Positions 19,362 through 29,929 are shown, numbered from the stretch's first letter. The stretch: 64,000 nucleotides of DNA from Flavobacteriaceae bacterium F08102 (GCA_023015935.1 JALKAY010000003.1:347430-411429); one strand, 5' to 3'. Numbers and translations are program-made. Notes: generated by a model not told the origin, from the letters alone.

Positions 19362-20573
19362 TTAAGTATGCTCTTTTAATATGATGGTTTTATCGGTTAT
19401 CTCATAACTAATAGTGCTGGTATTACTTATGATGGATAGGATTTCTTCAATGCTCAGTTGTTTCTTTAAACTCCCGTTAAAGGTGATAGTTTCAAGGGAT
19501 TTACTAGCAAAGACTACGTGAATATCATACCAACGCGCTAAAACCTTCATAATATCCTTAAGCGGCTTATTCTTAAAACTGAAAACGCCATTCTTCCAAG
19601 CAGTTTCTCTAAATGTATCCGTAGATGTAAATAGGGTAATATCATTATTCGATACATTTAATTTCAGTTGTTGGTTAGGGGCCAATGTTTCTTGATTGTT
19701 TGCCGTATTCACGACTACTTTTCCTTCCACGAGTGTTGTATAGATAAAGTTTTCGTCTTTATAGGCTTTAATATTAAACTCTGTACCTAACACCTCAACT
19801 TCTTGAGCTCCATTAACAACTTTAAAGCTTGAACCCTTATGGTCAGTACTCGGTGATACATCAAAATAGGCTTCACCGTATATTAATTCTACTTTGCGGG
19901 TTGTGCCCTCCGTAAATAGTATGGGATATTTCAATTGTGATTCAGAATTTAGCCAGATTTTAGTGCCATCGGTCAAGGTTAAATTAAATTGACCTCCCCG
20001 AGGAATGGTTAAATAATTATATGCGATTTCAGGGCTTGTCGTTTCGCCAGGCTTATAAACAAGTTCTTTCCCGTTACTTTGCGCATTTTTAGTTTTAAAG
20101 ACTTGATTTTTTTCAAGCTCGACTTCCGTACCATCTTCTAAGGTTAACGTAGCTTTATCTTTTCCAGGATTGATTTTGTTAGTCACGACGACTGGGTCAA
20201 AGACTGGTTTGTCACGGTTCTGATTGAAGAGCAGTGTAAATGCTACAAGGATAATTATGGAAGCCGCTGCGGAAATAACGTATCGAGCGTTTTTGGTTCT
20301 TTTGGCAGATTTGAATTCATCAATTTGCGATCCTTTGATATGTTTCCAGACATCGTTAAAGTCATCTTCTGTAGCTTGATGGTCCTTAAACCTAAATTGA
20401 TGGATGAGTATTTTAGCTAATTCCACCTCCGCTTGTTTTTCTGGATGTTGGTCGGCGAGCCATTTCTCCCAGAAGATATTAGCCATGGGATCATCTTCCA
20501 ATACCCATTTTTGAAAATAGGCATCAGCTGCAAAATCTTCTGGTAAATAATTTGAATAGTTTTTGTTTGACAT
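19362..20573 (-). CDS. FecR-family anti-sigma factor (locus A)
   Basis: About 403 residues from ATG 20573 (MSNKNYSNYL); the frame extends upstream to a TTG at 20591 that I reject. It has a cytosolic anti-sigma N-terminus, one membrane helix (VISAAASIIILVAFTLLF), a periplasmic FecR domain with TIPRGGQFNLTLTDGTKIWL and GEAYFDVSPS, and a C-terminal DUF4974 domain (NKPLKDIMKVLARWYDI) that resembles the STN fold. It holds the ECF sigma factor until the STN domain of SusC signals ligand. Sits between sigma gene and susC, same strand. Confidence 0.94.
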   Translation of the reverse strand: MSNKNYSNYLPEDFAADAYFQKWVLEDDPMANIFWEKWLADQHPEKQAEVELAKILIHQFRFKDHQATEDDFNDVWKHIKGSQIDEFKSAKRTKNARYVISAAASIIILVAFTLLFNQNRDKPVFDPVVVTNKINPGKDKATLTLEDGTEVELEKNQVFKTKNAQSNGKELVYKPGETTSPEIAYNYLTIPRGGQFNLTLTDGTKIWLNSESQLKYPILFTEGTTRKVELIYGEAYFDVSPSTDHKGSSFKVVNGAQEVEVLGTEFNIKAYKDENFIYTTLVEGKVVVNTANNQETLAPNQQLKLNVSNNDITLFTSTDTFRETAWKNGVFSFKNKPLKDIMKVLARWYDIHVVFASKSLETITFNGSLKKQLSIEEILSIISNTSTISYEITDKTIILKEHT

Positions 20574-20692
20574 AGGTATAAACACTAACAACTTATAAAT
20601 AAGAGGCAGTTATGTGTTTTTTTACCCCATGAAAATGTAAGTTTTTTTTAATTTAAGAGAAAAATAAATGTAAACATCACGTAATAAGTGAT

Positions 20693-21283
20693 TTACAATT
20701 TGTGTTTAAACGCTTTTTTAAGACAGGATAAAGCTCTTGCTACCAATTTGTAGGTGGCTTTTGTGTTAATTTCTAAAATCTCAGCGGCTTCTTCATAGGA
20801 GATATTCGCATAAAACCTCAAATAAATAGCTTCTCGTTGTCGATCGGTGAGCGATTTTAAGGCGGTGTTTATTGATTTTTGGATTGCAACTTGTTCTTGA
20901 TCGTTAATAAGGTTTACTTCTGGAGATAGTTCTAGGGCAAAACTATGTTCCATAGAAAGTTGTTTCCCTTGTTTTAATTCCCGCCAAATTTTTCTTCGAA
21001 GACTTTTTAAAAGATACGGTTTAACATCGTTGACTTTTATGAGAATAGGTTTGTTTACCCAAAGCTCTGAAAAAAGTTCTTGGATGCAGTCCTTGACCAA
21101 TGGTCGATTGCCACAAAGTTGCATTCCGTAAGCAAAAAGGGGTTGAAACATGTTTTGATAGACCCTTGAATAGAAATTTTCAAAAGTGTCAAAATCTTTA
21201 TAGGATAAGTGAATAGACTCATTTTCGGGGATTGGTGTGTCTTGTGTAAAATCCTTTTTGCGATATGTGATTTTAAGGCTCAA
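20693..21283 (-). CDS. ECF RNA polymerase sigma factor (locus A)
   Basis: 196 residues. Region 2 contains LFAYGMQLCGNRPLVKDCIQ and ELFSELW; region 4 contains LTDRQREAIYLRFYANISYE and the HTH EEAAEILEINTKATYKLVAR. No sigma 1.1 or region 3, so it is an ECF member of the type paired with FecR in Bacteroidota. The only start that gives a full region 2 is TTG 21283; an in-frame stop lies three codons before it. It probably drives locus A. First gene of the locus, about 120 bases before fecR. Confidence 0.9.
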   Translation of the reverse strand: MSLKITYRKKDFTQDTPIPENESIHLSYKDFDTFENFYSRVYQNMFQPLFAYGMQLCGNRPLVKDCIQELFSELWVNKPILIKVNDVKPYLLKSLRRKIWRELKQGKQLSMEHSFALELSPEVNLINDQEQVAIQKSINTALKSLTDRQREAIYLRFYANISYEEAAEILEINTKATYKLVARALSCLKKAFKHKL

Positions 21284-21987
21284 ACTACATTAACTAATGT
21301 TAAAATTTGATTGTAAATAACGAATATATAACTAAAAGTTAAAAAAATATTAAATAATTCATAAAATGATTCCATTACTAGCAATTGACATATTGCTTAT
21401 TTAAGTGTTTTTTAGACTAATGCAATGCTGAATGTTATTTTTTTTTCTCTTACCTAATTTATCTATTCATAGTAAAACAAACGAAGGTGACTGTTTGGTG
21501 AGTTTCGATTTTTTATTTTGATTTATGGTCAACCTATATTAGGAACGAATAACGTACTTTAAATTTTTTAAGTTAATTTTCTATTCGTCATGATCTTAAA
21601 AATCACTTATACTTTTTGTTAAATTTGATTTTCTTTTAAAGAATTTTTATGTTAATAGATAGAAATAAAATTAAGGTCTCATTTATTTAATTGTTTAATT
21701 CAATTATTGTTAAGATTATGGTGATTTACCATTTGTAATGGACAATCGTTTCATTTAAACCTTTCAAACCTTTTTATTGCAAGTAATGATCTTCATTGGA
21801 ATGTAAAAAAATATTGTGAATCCTCTGATTACACTCATTTTTACTTATATATATTATATGGATTGTTATGTATGTGCTAGTATTTATAAAAAAAAAGGTT
21901 AAATAATTAAATTCAACCTTTTTTATAATTTTATAACACTACTAGTAAATCAGTGCTTATTTACTTTTCTTATTAAAAATAGTAGTA
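21284..21987. other. AT-rich spacer between loci A and B
   Basis: About 700 bases, very AT-rich, without an ORF I can support. It holds the promoter of locus A sigma gene (left side) and the terminator of locus B (21888-21926). No repeats shared with the rest of the window were noticed. Confidence 0.5.
21888..21926 (-). terminator. Bidirectional-looking terminator after locus B susD
   Basis: AAAAAAGGTT pairs with AACCTTTTTT around a 14-base AT-rich loop. On the minus strand the stem is followed by a run of T, as for a Rho-independent terminator, 60 bases after the susD stop. Confidence 0.7.
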
Positions 21988-23364
21988 TTAATAACCCGCA
22001 TTTTGTTTTAAAACATCATTAGATACCAAAACTGTTTTGTACGGAAATGGTAAAATTAATTTGTTGTCAGAGGTTATAGTTTTGTAATCATTTATATTTA
22101 TGGTACCTTCTTTATAATATCTAACTAAATCAAACCAATCTTCACCACTTTCAGCACCTAATTCAAGAAATTTTTCATGTCTAATTTCATTTAAGAGCGT
22201 TTGTTTGTCTAAAATTACTAAAGGCGTTTTGTCTACCCTGTCTCGAATTTCATTTAAGGCATCTAGGGCTTCGGAGATATCATTATCTCCTCTTAATACA
22301 GCTTCAGCATAAATAAGGTATACTTCACCTAAACGTAAGACATACTCTGTGTCAGGTCCTTGAGGGTTTGTTGGATCTACAAATTTATTATTTCTTGGTG
22401 TGCCAAAATAAGGATTAGTACTAATGGCGGCAGATTTTCGAGTGTCGTCATTTAATTTTGTCACATAATAATCCGATATAGTATAGATAAACATATTGAA
22501 AAATGTTTTATTATTTGCGTCATTTTGATTGTCAAAAGGAGTTAAGAATAATGCTTCATTTGGATTTGTGGTCTTTTTTGTAAAGATATCGCCGAATTCG
22601 ATTTCAAGAGTTCGCTCATTAGAATTTATTACTTCCAAAGCTAATTTAGCGGCAAGGCTATAATCTTTTTTGTATAATAAAACTTTACTTTTAAGTGCTT
22701 TTGCTAATAGGTTTGAAGTATATAATGCATTGCCAAAATTGGGGCCATATTGAATCCCATAATCCAAATCTTCTATGATACTGTTATATACTTCTAAAAC
22801 TGTTGACCTTGGTTTTGGTACTACATCAGTGACTGGTTCTAATTGTAAAACAATGCCGTTATTAGAATTTATATCATAAAATTCCCCCCATAATCTTAAT
22901 AGATAAAAATGAGCTAGCCCTCTTAATATTTTTGCTTCAGCAATAATTTCATGTTTTCTAGGGTTATCTATTTCAATTTTATCAGTTTTAGTAATAACAT
23001 GGTTTGCATTATTTATAAGAAGATAAAGCTTAAGATAAATAGCGTCTAAACGGTAATTTTCACTACTAACAGAATTTTGAAAAAATTGTTTTTCAAATTT
23101 GTTGCCATAAACACCCGGTTTCATTGATAATCCCATCATAGAAGTTAATGCTGGTAAGTCTGTTATAAACGCCTCGCCGTTAATTAGCACTCCATAAGTC
23201 CCATCTAAGACCGTTTGTGCTTGACTTAAATTTGTGATTGCGTTATTTTCAGAAATTAAAAATACAGGTTCTATGTCTGTAACTTCAGCTAATTCACAAG
23301 AAGTGGTAAGAATTGCTGCTATTATAATAAGCAGAGATACGATTTTTTGTTTGAAATGTTTCAT
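21988..23364 (-). CDS. SusD/RagB-family lipoprotein (locus B)
   Basis: 458 residues from ATG 23364 (MKHFKQKIVSLLIIIAAIL), chosen over the longer frame because it places the lipobox correctly (ILTTSC) and leaves a 4-base gap after susC. SusD hallmarks: AKILRGLAHFYLLRLWGEFY, RLGEVYLIYAEAVLRG, LNEIRDRVDKTPL, FLELGAESGEDWFDLVRYY and the C-terminal LKQNAGY. It is the substrate-binding partner of the SusC encoded just upstream. Last gene of locus B; unlike locus A there is no TlpA gene behind it. Confidence 0.94.
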   Translation of the reverse strand: MKHFKQKIVSLLIIIAAILTTSCELAEVTDIEPVFLISENNAITNLSQAQTVLDGTYGVLINGEAFITDLPALTSMMGLSMKPGVYGNKFEKQFFQNSVSSENYRLDAIYLKLYLLINNANHVITKTDKIEIDNPRKHEIIAEAKILRGLAHFYLLRLWGEFYDINSNNGIVLQLEPVTDVVPKPRSTVLEVYNSIIEDLDYGIQYGPNFGNALYTSNLLAKALKSKVLLYKKDYSLAAKLALEVINSNERTLEIEFGDIFTKKTTNPNEALFLTPFDNQNDANNKTFFNMFIYTISDYYVTKLNDDTRKSAAISTNPYFGTPRNNKFVDPTNPQGPDTEYVLRLGEVYLIYAEAVLRGDNDISEALDALNEIRDRVDKTPLVILDKQTLLNEIRHEKFLELGAESGEDWFDLVRYYKEGTININDYKTITSDNKLILPFPYKTVLVSNDVLKQNAGY

Positions 23365-23368
23365 AATT

Positions 23369-26300
23369 TTATAAACTAAGATTAATACCAAGTGTAAAGG
23401 TTCTTGAAGGAGGGTATTTTGCAGAATCCCATCCTTGACTAAAATTACCTCCTAAATAATTAACTTCAGGGTCTAAACCACTATATGAAGTAATTACGAA
23501 AACGTTGCTTACAGAGAATGAAATGTCTGCTGTTTTAAAAAGGTATTTTTCTAAGATTTTTGGATTTATTTTATATTTAAAATTTAATGCTTTTAACTTT
23601 AAGAAAGAGGCATCTTCAATATAGAAGTTAGATAATCTACCATTGTTGTTTGGATCTCCATTAACAATTCTTGGAATATCAGAATTACTGTTGTCAATTG
23701 TCCAGGCATCTAAAATTTTCTTTTCATAATTGGTTCCAAGACCATTAAATATTTGTAAGTATTGTCTGTTGTTGTTTACCGCGTAGTTTCCAATACTAAA
23801 ATTAAATAGGGCATAAATCTCAAATCCACCAAATCTAAGTGTATTTATAAACCCACCAAAAATGTCTGGTTCTGGGCTTCCTATTTTTGTAACGTCGTTG
23901 GAGTTTATATAGCCGTCGTTGTTTATATCAACAAATTTAAAATCACCAGGTGCAGTATTCGTGCTTTGGTAAACACCAGAAGGTGATGCAGTATTTAGAA
24001 CATCTATTTCACTTTGGTTCTGAAAAATACTATGGGTAATATATCCTCTATAGATCCCAATTGACTCTCCTTCTTTTAAATCACGATAATATCCACCATT
24101 TAATTTTAATACCTTACTTTTTATAGTTGAAAGATTAAGTTCAGTTGTCCATTGAAATTTATCACTAGTAAAAATATCCGCACTTATTTTAAATTCAAAA
24201 CCTTTATTTGAAAAATCACCAATATTAGAGAATTGATTTTTCCCTCCAGTTTCAAAACCAATATCTTTATATAGAATTTGACCTAAAGTTTTCTTTTCAA
24301 AGTAGCCAAAAGTACCGTTAATTCTTCGGTCAATTAAAGAGAAGTCCATAGCTAAATCAAGTTGATTTGTTGTCTCCCATTTAATATCTGGATTAGGAAT
24401 AGTGTTTGAAATTACCCCATTTTGATTATTGTAATAACTTCCGGTTTCAAAAAAGGTTGCGTATTGAAAATCTGAGAAGTTTGCGGATCCTGTTTTCCCA
24501 TAAGAAATTCTAAGTTTTAAATCATTAATTGACTCATTATTATCTAAAAAGTTTTCTTTCGAAATTCTCCAAGAAAGTGCACCGGAAGGAAAGTATCCCC
24601 AACGGTTATTAGGACCAAATTTTGTTGATTTGTCAGCTCTTCCAGTAAAGGTTGCATAATATTTATCCGAAAAATTGTAATTCATACTTAGAAAATATGA
24701 TTCTAATCCACTAATGGTTCCTCCCGTTGAGATTGTCTGTTTGGAAGCAGCTCCAGGTGTAATTGAAATGTCATCATCAGGAAAATCGATTGCTTGAATA
24801 TTTAAAAATTCACTTTTAGTTTGAGTATAAGAAGCTCCAACTACAGAACTAACGTTATGTCGATTTATTTTTTTTGAAAAATTTATAGTATTATCAAATG
24901 TTCTTGTACTAAACTTTGTGTCTGATTGAAATAATGTTCCTTTTCGGTTTAGACTTATTTGTGAATTGTCATAGCTGGGTGTATAGGAGAAAGATTTACC
25001 ATTACTTTTATTGTACGAATATTGTGATTTTACAATTAATTGATTGGTTAATTTATATTCACCAAATAAAGAAAGTGTAAGATTTTGATCTGTAATATTA
25101 GATTTATATCTTGCCTTAGCATATGGATTGGTTGAGCCACCTGTAACTGTCCCAAAAGCTCCTAGCTCATCAAAAACTGGTACAACTGGGCTATATGTAA
25201 CTATTTCATAATAATTAAGCATATTACTTCCTCTTTTTTTAGAATCACTATAGTTAAAATTAGTTCCGATTCTAAAATCTTTTGAAAGCTCAGTTTCCAA
25301 TCGGGTTCTTATATTGTTTCTCTTAAAATAGGTGTTATAAATTGCTCCTTTTTCTTTTAAGGTGTTTGCAGAAATTGAGTATAATGTTTTATTAACTAGA
25401 GATCCGCCGTTTACATTGATATAGTAATTTTCTGAAATAGCTAGTTGGTCCGTTTCTTTTTTCCAATTGGTGTCAATATCTTGTCCGTACGGAAAAAGAG
25501 CGTTATTAGCAGGTAAAGGAGTCCCCGAATTTATATATGCTCGTTCAATGACTTCGTTTAGTTCTTTGGCATTGAGCATGTTATATTCTTTGGCGAAGTT
25601 TGATAATCTGGTAGATGAACTTATTTTGATAGAAGGAATGGAAGAATAACTACCTTTTTTAGTGGTTACAATTACAACACCGTTTGCTCCTCTTGATCCA
25701 TAAATAGCTGTTGCAGAAGCATCTTTAAGGATATCTATTGACTTAATATCTTGCGGATTAATACTTGCTAACGGCGAAAAAGAGTTGTTGAAAGAATTTG
25801 CATAAACATCATTTCCTAGGCCTTGTCCTATCTCGAAAGGAATACCGTCTATGACATAAAGTGGTTCATTATTTCCTAATACGGAGGTAATACCTCTTAT
25901 TCTAATTTTTGCCGCTGTCCCAGGTTCGCCTGAAGAAGAAACAACATATACCCCTGAAGCTTGTCCTGCTAAAGCGTTGTCTAGAGTGACTGCAGCTGTG
26001 TTTTCAATTGCATTTACATTTATTTTAGAAATGGAACTGATTATGTCTTTTCTAGATTTGGTGCTATAACCTACCAAAACAACTTCATTTAAAGCTGCTG
26101 CTTCCTCTTTTAATACAATATTTATTTCAGTTTGATTGGAAAATACAATTTCTTGCTGTTTATAACCTATATATGAGAAACTTAATGTATCTCCTTTTTT
26201 TAGGGAGATTTTATATTTTCCATCATCATTGGTCGTTGTCCCATTTAGGGTTCCTTTAATTAGTACAGTTACACCAATAATCGGTAAACTAGCGTTGTCT

Positions 26301-26710
26301 GTGACTTTTCCAGAAACAATTTGTTGCTGAAAATTATTAGGAGCAATTTGGTCTTTAATAACTATAGTGTTTTCCTTTGTTAAATAGTAGCTTAATTTAT
26401 TATCGGATAAACTTTGCTTTAATAATTCATTTATAAAAATCTCTCCTTTCTGTAACTGTACCTTAGGTTTGTTTTTAAATAGGTTTTTTGGGTACAGAAA
26501 ATTGTAGGAAGTCTGTTGTTTGATAATTTTGAAGACTTGATCAACAGTGACCAATTGGTCTTTGTCTATCTGTATTTTTGTTTGAGAGAACGAATTGTTA
26601 GATGTAAAACTGAAAAGTGTAGTACACATTAAAAAGATAAATGTTCTCATAATCATCATCAATAACCGTTTTCTGAATAGAGCACGGACATTAGTTAATT
26701 TAATTTCCAT
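23369..26710 (-). CDS. SusC/RagA-type TonB-dependent transporter with STN domain (locus B)
   Basis: 1113 residues. A leader of about 20 residues (MEIKLTNVRALFRKRLL) precedes the signal peptide (MRTFIFLMCTTLFSFTS). STN domain (TVDQVFKIIKQQTSYNFLYP), carboxypeptidase-D-like domain (VSGKVTDNASLPIIGVTVLI), TonB-box-like NEVVLVGYSTKS, plug with PLYVIDGIPFEIG and IDILKDASATAIYGSRGANG, then the barrel ending in INLSL. Same architecture as locus A but well diverged in the barrel, so probably a different ligand. Transport and signal transfer to FecR as for locus A. Confidence 0.96.
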   Translation of the reverse strand: MEIKLTNVRALFRKRLLMMIMRTFIFLMCTTLFSFTSNNSFSQTKIQIDKDQLVTVDQVFKIIKQQTSYNFLYPKNLFKNKPKVQLQKGEIFINELLKQSLSDNKLSYYLTKENTIVIKDQIAPNNFQQQIVSGKVTDNASLPIIGVTVLIKGTLNGTTTNDDGKYKISLKKGDTLSFSYIGYKQQEIVFSNQTEINIVLKEEAAALNEVVLVGYSTKSRKDIISSISKINVNAIENTAAVTLDNALAGQASGVYVVSSSGEPGTAAKIRIRGITSVLGNNEPLYVIDGIPFEIGQGLGNDVYANSFNNSFSPLASINPQDIKSIDILKDASATAIYGSRGANGVVIVTTKKGSYSSIPSIKISSSTRLSNFAKEYNMLNAKELNEVIERAYINSGTPLPANNALFPYGQDIDTNWKKETDQLAISENYYINVNGGSLVNKTLYSISANTLKEKGAIYNTYFKRNNIRTRLETELSKDFRIGTNFNYSDSKKRGSNMLNYYEIVTYSPVVPVFDELGAFGTVTGGSTNPYAKARYKSNITDQNLTLSLFGEYKLTNQLIVKSQYSYNKSNGKSFSYTPSYDNSQISLNRKGTLFQSDTKFSTRTFDNTINFSKKINRHNVSSVVGASYTQTKSEFLNIQAIDFPDDDISITPGAASKQTISTGGTISGLESYFLSMNYNFSDKYYATFTGRADKSTKFGPNNRWGYFPSGALSWRISKENFLDNNESINDLKLRISYGKTGSANFSDFQYATFFETGSYYNNQNGVISNTIPNPDIKWETTNQLDLAMDFSLIDRRINGTFGYFEKKTLGQILYKDIGFETGGKNQFSNIGDFSNKGFEFKISADIFTSDKFQWTTELNLSTIKSKVLKLNGGYYRDLKEGESIGIYRGYITHSIFQNQSEIDVLNTASPSGVYQSTNTAPGDFKFVDINNDGYINSNDVTKIGSPEPDIFGGFINTLRFGGFEIYALFNFSIGNYAVNNNRQYLQIFNGLGTNYEKKILDAWTIDNSNSDIPRIVNGDPNNNGRLSNFYIEDASFLKLKALNFKYKINPKILEKYLFKTADISFSVSNVFVITSYSGLDPEVNYLGGNFSQGWDSAKYPPSRTFTLGINLSL

Positions 26711-27057
26711 AAATTTGCATTGTATTAGTTAAACGTTGTTTTAATTAATCGGTTAGAGGGACGAAGCTCGATTCACCGCAAAATGTATTGGCTTCGCTCT
26801 CTTCTTTTTTATTTATAATTTGAATTAGTAAATAGGGTAATTTTATTATGTTCATTTTGTCTTGAAACAAAGTAATAATTCATGTTTTGGATTTTCGATA
26901 ATCAATTACCTTGTTAATCATTACACGATAAAACGTAATTGGTTCAAATAGTTTTTCTTTTAACATTATTTTTAAATTATTTAGATTCGACTTAAAATCC
27001 AATCACTGTTGGTGTTTAAGGAGGTAGGTGAAAGATTTTGTGATACATGTGGCTAGT
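26711..27057. promoter_or_regulatory. Leader and probable promoter region of susC (locus B)
   Basis: 347 bases between fecR and susC with no gene. The 30 bases before the susC ATG match the locus A leader nearly base for base on the minus strand (TTAACTAATACAATGCAAAT). The rest is AT-rich and unremarkable. Confidence 0.4.
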
Positions 27058-28206
27058 TTATTGAATTGTAATTTTTTTATTGTTGATTTTGTATTCTTTA
27101 ATGATACCGAAATTTTTAATTGTTTCAAGAATATTAGTGAGGTTTTGATTTTTTCTTAATATACCAACGAATGCTTCTTTTTCGACAGATTTATTTTTAA
27201 ATTCAACTTCTACATCATACCATCTCGACAGTACTTTCATCATTTCTTTTAATGTTTTGTCCTCGAAACTAAAAACACCATCTTTCCATGAAATATCATT
27301 GTAAACGACTACTGTTTTTATATTAAATGTTTTGGTTTCTACGTTATAATTTGATTGTTGATTAGGAGTTAAGTATTCTTTTTTATCATTGTAACTCACT
27401 TCCACTTTTCCTTCTACTAGTGTGGTGAAAATGTTGACTTCGTCTTTGTAAGCTTTGATGTTAAATTTCGTCCCTAAAACCTCAATATTTTGTTCTTTAT
27501 TAATTACTTGAAATCTTGCACCATTATATTTTGTACTCGGTATTACTTCGAAATAAGCTTCACCATAAACGAGTTCTACTTGACGAGTTTCACCAGGGGT
27601 GAAAATTATTGGATATTTTAGTTGTGTTTCTGAGTTTAACCAAATTTTTGTGCCATCTGATAGCGTAATTTGGTATTGCCCACCCCTCGGAACTGTTAAA
27701 TAATTGTATGTTATTTTTTTGTTCGCTTTTAATCTTTTGGTTTGGGATGGTTTGTAGACTATTTCTTCGCCGTTACTTGTGGCATTTTTAACGCTATAGG
27801 ATTTACCTTTTATTAACGTAATTTCTGAACCATCTTCTAAGGTTAAAGTCGCTTTGTCTGAACCATTTTTAATTGGATTATTTACGATGATAGGTTCGGT
27901 AAAAGGAGGATCTGATGTTTCTTTGTTCAAGAATATTGATATGGACAAAATTATAGCTATTGAAGCTGCAGCTGCATATTTCCAATAAAGTATTCTTGTT
28001 GATTTTTTCGATTTTGTAATTTGTGCATGAAGTTTTAACCAGGATGTTTTTTTAAAAGTATCTTCATTTTCAATGTTTAGATCATTCCAAAGTGTTTTCT
28101 TATCTTGATAAGAATCTAGAAAAGCTTCCAATAAGTTAAGCTCTTTTTGAGTACAGGTATGATCAATGTATTTTTTAAAAAGCTTCTTCGCTTGTTTTTT
28201 GTCCAT
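27058..28206 (-). CDS. FecR-family anti-sigma factor (locus B)
   Basis: About 382 residues from ATG 28206 (MDKKQAKKLFKKYIDHTCTQ); the frame opens earlier at 28260 but without family similarity. Cytosolic N-terminus, membrane helix (YAAAASIAIILSISIFL), FecR domain (TVPRGGQYQITLSDGTKIWL, GEAYFEVIPS, EVLGTKFNIKAY) and C-terminal DUF4974 (KTLKEMMKVLSRWYDVEVEF). Expected to sequester the adjacent ECF sigma factor and to release or activate it when the SusC STN domain engages. About 200 bases after the sigma gene. Confidence 0.93.
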   Translation of the reverse strand: MDKKQAKKLFKKYIDHTCTQKELNLLEAFLDSYQDKKTLWNDLNIENEDTFKKTSWLKLHAQITKSKKSTRILYWKYAAAASIAIILSISIFLNKETSDPPFTEPIIVNNPIKNGSDKATLTLEDGSEITLIKGKSYSVKNATSNGEEIVYKPSQTKRLKANKKITYNYLTVPRGGQYQITLSDGTKIWLNSETQLKYPIIFTPGETRQVELVYGEAYFEVIPSTKYNGARFQVINKEQNIEVLGTKFNIKAYKDEVNIFTTLVEGKVEVSYNDKKEYLTPNQQSNYNVETKTFNIKTVVVYNDISWKDGVFSFEDKTLKEMMKVLSRWYDVEVEFKNKSVEKEAFVGILRKNQNLTNILETIKNFGIIKEYKINNKKITIQ

Positions 28207-28403
28207 TGTAGTATTGGATATTTCTAATTTAAAAATGGTAACCTTATTAAGAAGTAACAAAACTTACGATGTGGTACACGTTAATAATAGTTTTTTTATA
28301 ACTATAGCTATAAGAAGGCTGTTACATTTGTTTTAGAATCCGGGAACGCTGGTTAGTTCATGGTTAAGCGTAAAGTGAAATTTATGTTAAAATAAAGAGG
28401 CTT

Positions 28404-28991
28404 TTAGACTAAATAATCTACACAAGTATTGAAACATAAGAAGTAAAAAAGATGCTCATCTTTTTGTAGATCTTTTCTGATATGTTTTAGTGCTTTTGAA
28501 ATTTGGTTTTTCACCCCTTGTACAGAAATTCCTAACTCTTCGGCAATTTCTTTATTCGATTTTTGTTCAAATCTGCTTAATTCAAAAATTTCTTTACAGC
28601 GTTTAGGCAACTTATTAATTGAGTTGTGAATGATTTCTTCTAGTTCTTGATACTCCATTCTTTTCGAAGCATTTATAGAAATATCAATTAAATTTAATCT
28701 CGTTATATCTTCTGTAGACAATTTGTGATTTCTAAAATGATTAAAAATTTGATATTTGACAGCCCTAAAAAAATAGGATTTAATATTATCTACGTTGTTA
28801 TTATTTCGTTTTGACCAAAAATCTATAAAAATGTTTTGAATAATATCTTCTGATACTTGCTTGTCTTTTAGGACTTTAAAAGCATATAAAAACATGTTAC
28901 TTGCATATTTGTCATGCAAAAGTTTAAAAGCATTTGAATTATTTAATTCTATTTGCTTAAGTAGTTCTTTATCAGTAAAGTTTTTTGACAC
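28404..28991 (-). CDS. ECF RNA polymerase sigma factor (locus B)
   Basis: 195 residues from GTG 28991 (MSKNFTDKELLKQIELNN). Region 2: LLHDKYASNMFLYAFKVL and EDIIQNIFIDFWSKR. Region 4: LPKRCKEIFELSRFEQKSNK with HTH EIAEELGISVQGVKNQISKA. This is the Bacteroidota FecR-associated ECF type (RNA polymerase sigma-70 factor, Bacteroides expansion family 1-like). Likely controls the locus B operon. The C-terminal tail (HLFYFLCFNTCVDYLV) is hydrophobic, as in several members of this family. Confidence 0.92.
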   Translation of the reverse strand: MSKNFTDKELLKQIELNNSNAFKLLHDKYASNMFLYAFKVLKDKQVSEDIIQNIFIDFWSKRNNNNVDNIKSYFFRAVKYQIFNHFRNHKLSTEDITRLNLIDISINASKRMEYQELEEIIHNSINKLPKRCKEIFELSRFEQKSNKEIAEELGISVQGVKNQISKALKHIRKDLQKDEHLFYFLCFNTCVDYLV

Positions 28992-29620
28992 TTTGTGGAC
29001 AGAATATTTAATAGTTTTTAATTTATTGGTTACCGAAACGATAATTAAATTTTAGAGCAATATTAAGTATTTTTTAATATAGATTGTTTTATTCCAGAAA
29101 TAGAATACCTGTTCTTTGCGGTGAAATATAAAGCGTGTTAGTTAATGGCTTGATATTTTGGGTGTTATGTTTTTTCTTTTTTAATTGAGGGAGTTTATTT
29201 TATAGCTGAATAGTTTTATTTTTTCAGATGTCGATTAAAATAGGCTTATTAAAAATGAGGATGTTCATAAGGAAGTATCCAAATAAGTCAAAATGATTTG
29301 TGAGACATTGAAAACACGGTAATAAATATACATTATACATATTTGGTTTTATGATGCTATTGAATTTTAATTTTAAACGGGCTATTAATTATCTCAATTA
29401 ACGATGAAATATTGATTTCTTAATTATTCCCAAAATTTGGCGTGTATACTTTTTATTTTTAATAAGATTTGGAAAATTTTTAATTGTAAAAATAATTTCT
29501 CCTCGTTTCACCGCTCTACCATGTAGAGAAAAGTATTCGTTAAAAATAAAATAACAACTTCATTAGATTTCAAATCAGTTGATTATCAGCTTGATGTTGA
29601 TGAAACTAGGTGTGTGAAAA
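28992..29620. other. Intergenic region upstream of locus B
   Basis: About 630 AT-rich bases without a supportable gene. It contains the promoter of the locus B sigma gene at its left end and a small palindrome CTCTACCATGTAGAG at 29512-29526. The right end adjoins the broken aminopeptidase fragment and may hold the rest of its scrambled downstream sequence. Confidence 0.4.
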
Positions 29621-29929
29621 TCATCTTTTCACTGTTAATAGATTGTTAGATGTATCAACATCAGGAAAATTATCAGCTACTAAGGAAATCGAGACAACAT
29701 CTTTACTATTTGGAATTTGTTTACCTTTAATTTTCCAAGTCCCTGGAATTATGTTAACCTCAATATCATAGGTACTCGAATTTTGCCAATAGGCATGCTC
29801 GGGTTTACCATCATACGATCGAGAGCCATTTTGGTAAGCTTTCTGAAATTCTAATGGAATGTACAAATCGTTTTCCCTTTCAAGATTCAACACAAGTGTA
29901 AGTACTATCGCAATGATTAAATATTTCAT
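29621..29929 (-). pseudogene. M1-family aminopeptidase, N-terminal fragment
   Basis: 102 codons. A signal peptide is followed by YIPLEFQKAYQNGSRSYDGK and PEHAYWQNSSTYDIEV, the opening of Bacteroidota M1 metallopeptidases. The frame then departs from the family and stops; the catalytic HExxH and the remaining ~500 residues are absent. It may still be translated as a short secreted peptide, but it cannot be an aminopeptidase. It is 19 bases downstream of ridA, which suggests that the island at 29949-32159 joined here at a deletion or insertion point. Confidence 0.65.

Noticed and set aside
12847..28991. Loci A and B as one recent tandem duplication
   Set aside because: The SusC barrels, SusD proteins and sigma factors differ too much for a recent copy; only architecture and short leader motifs are shared.
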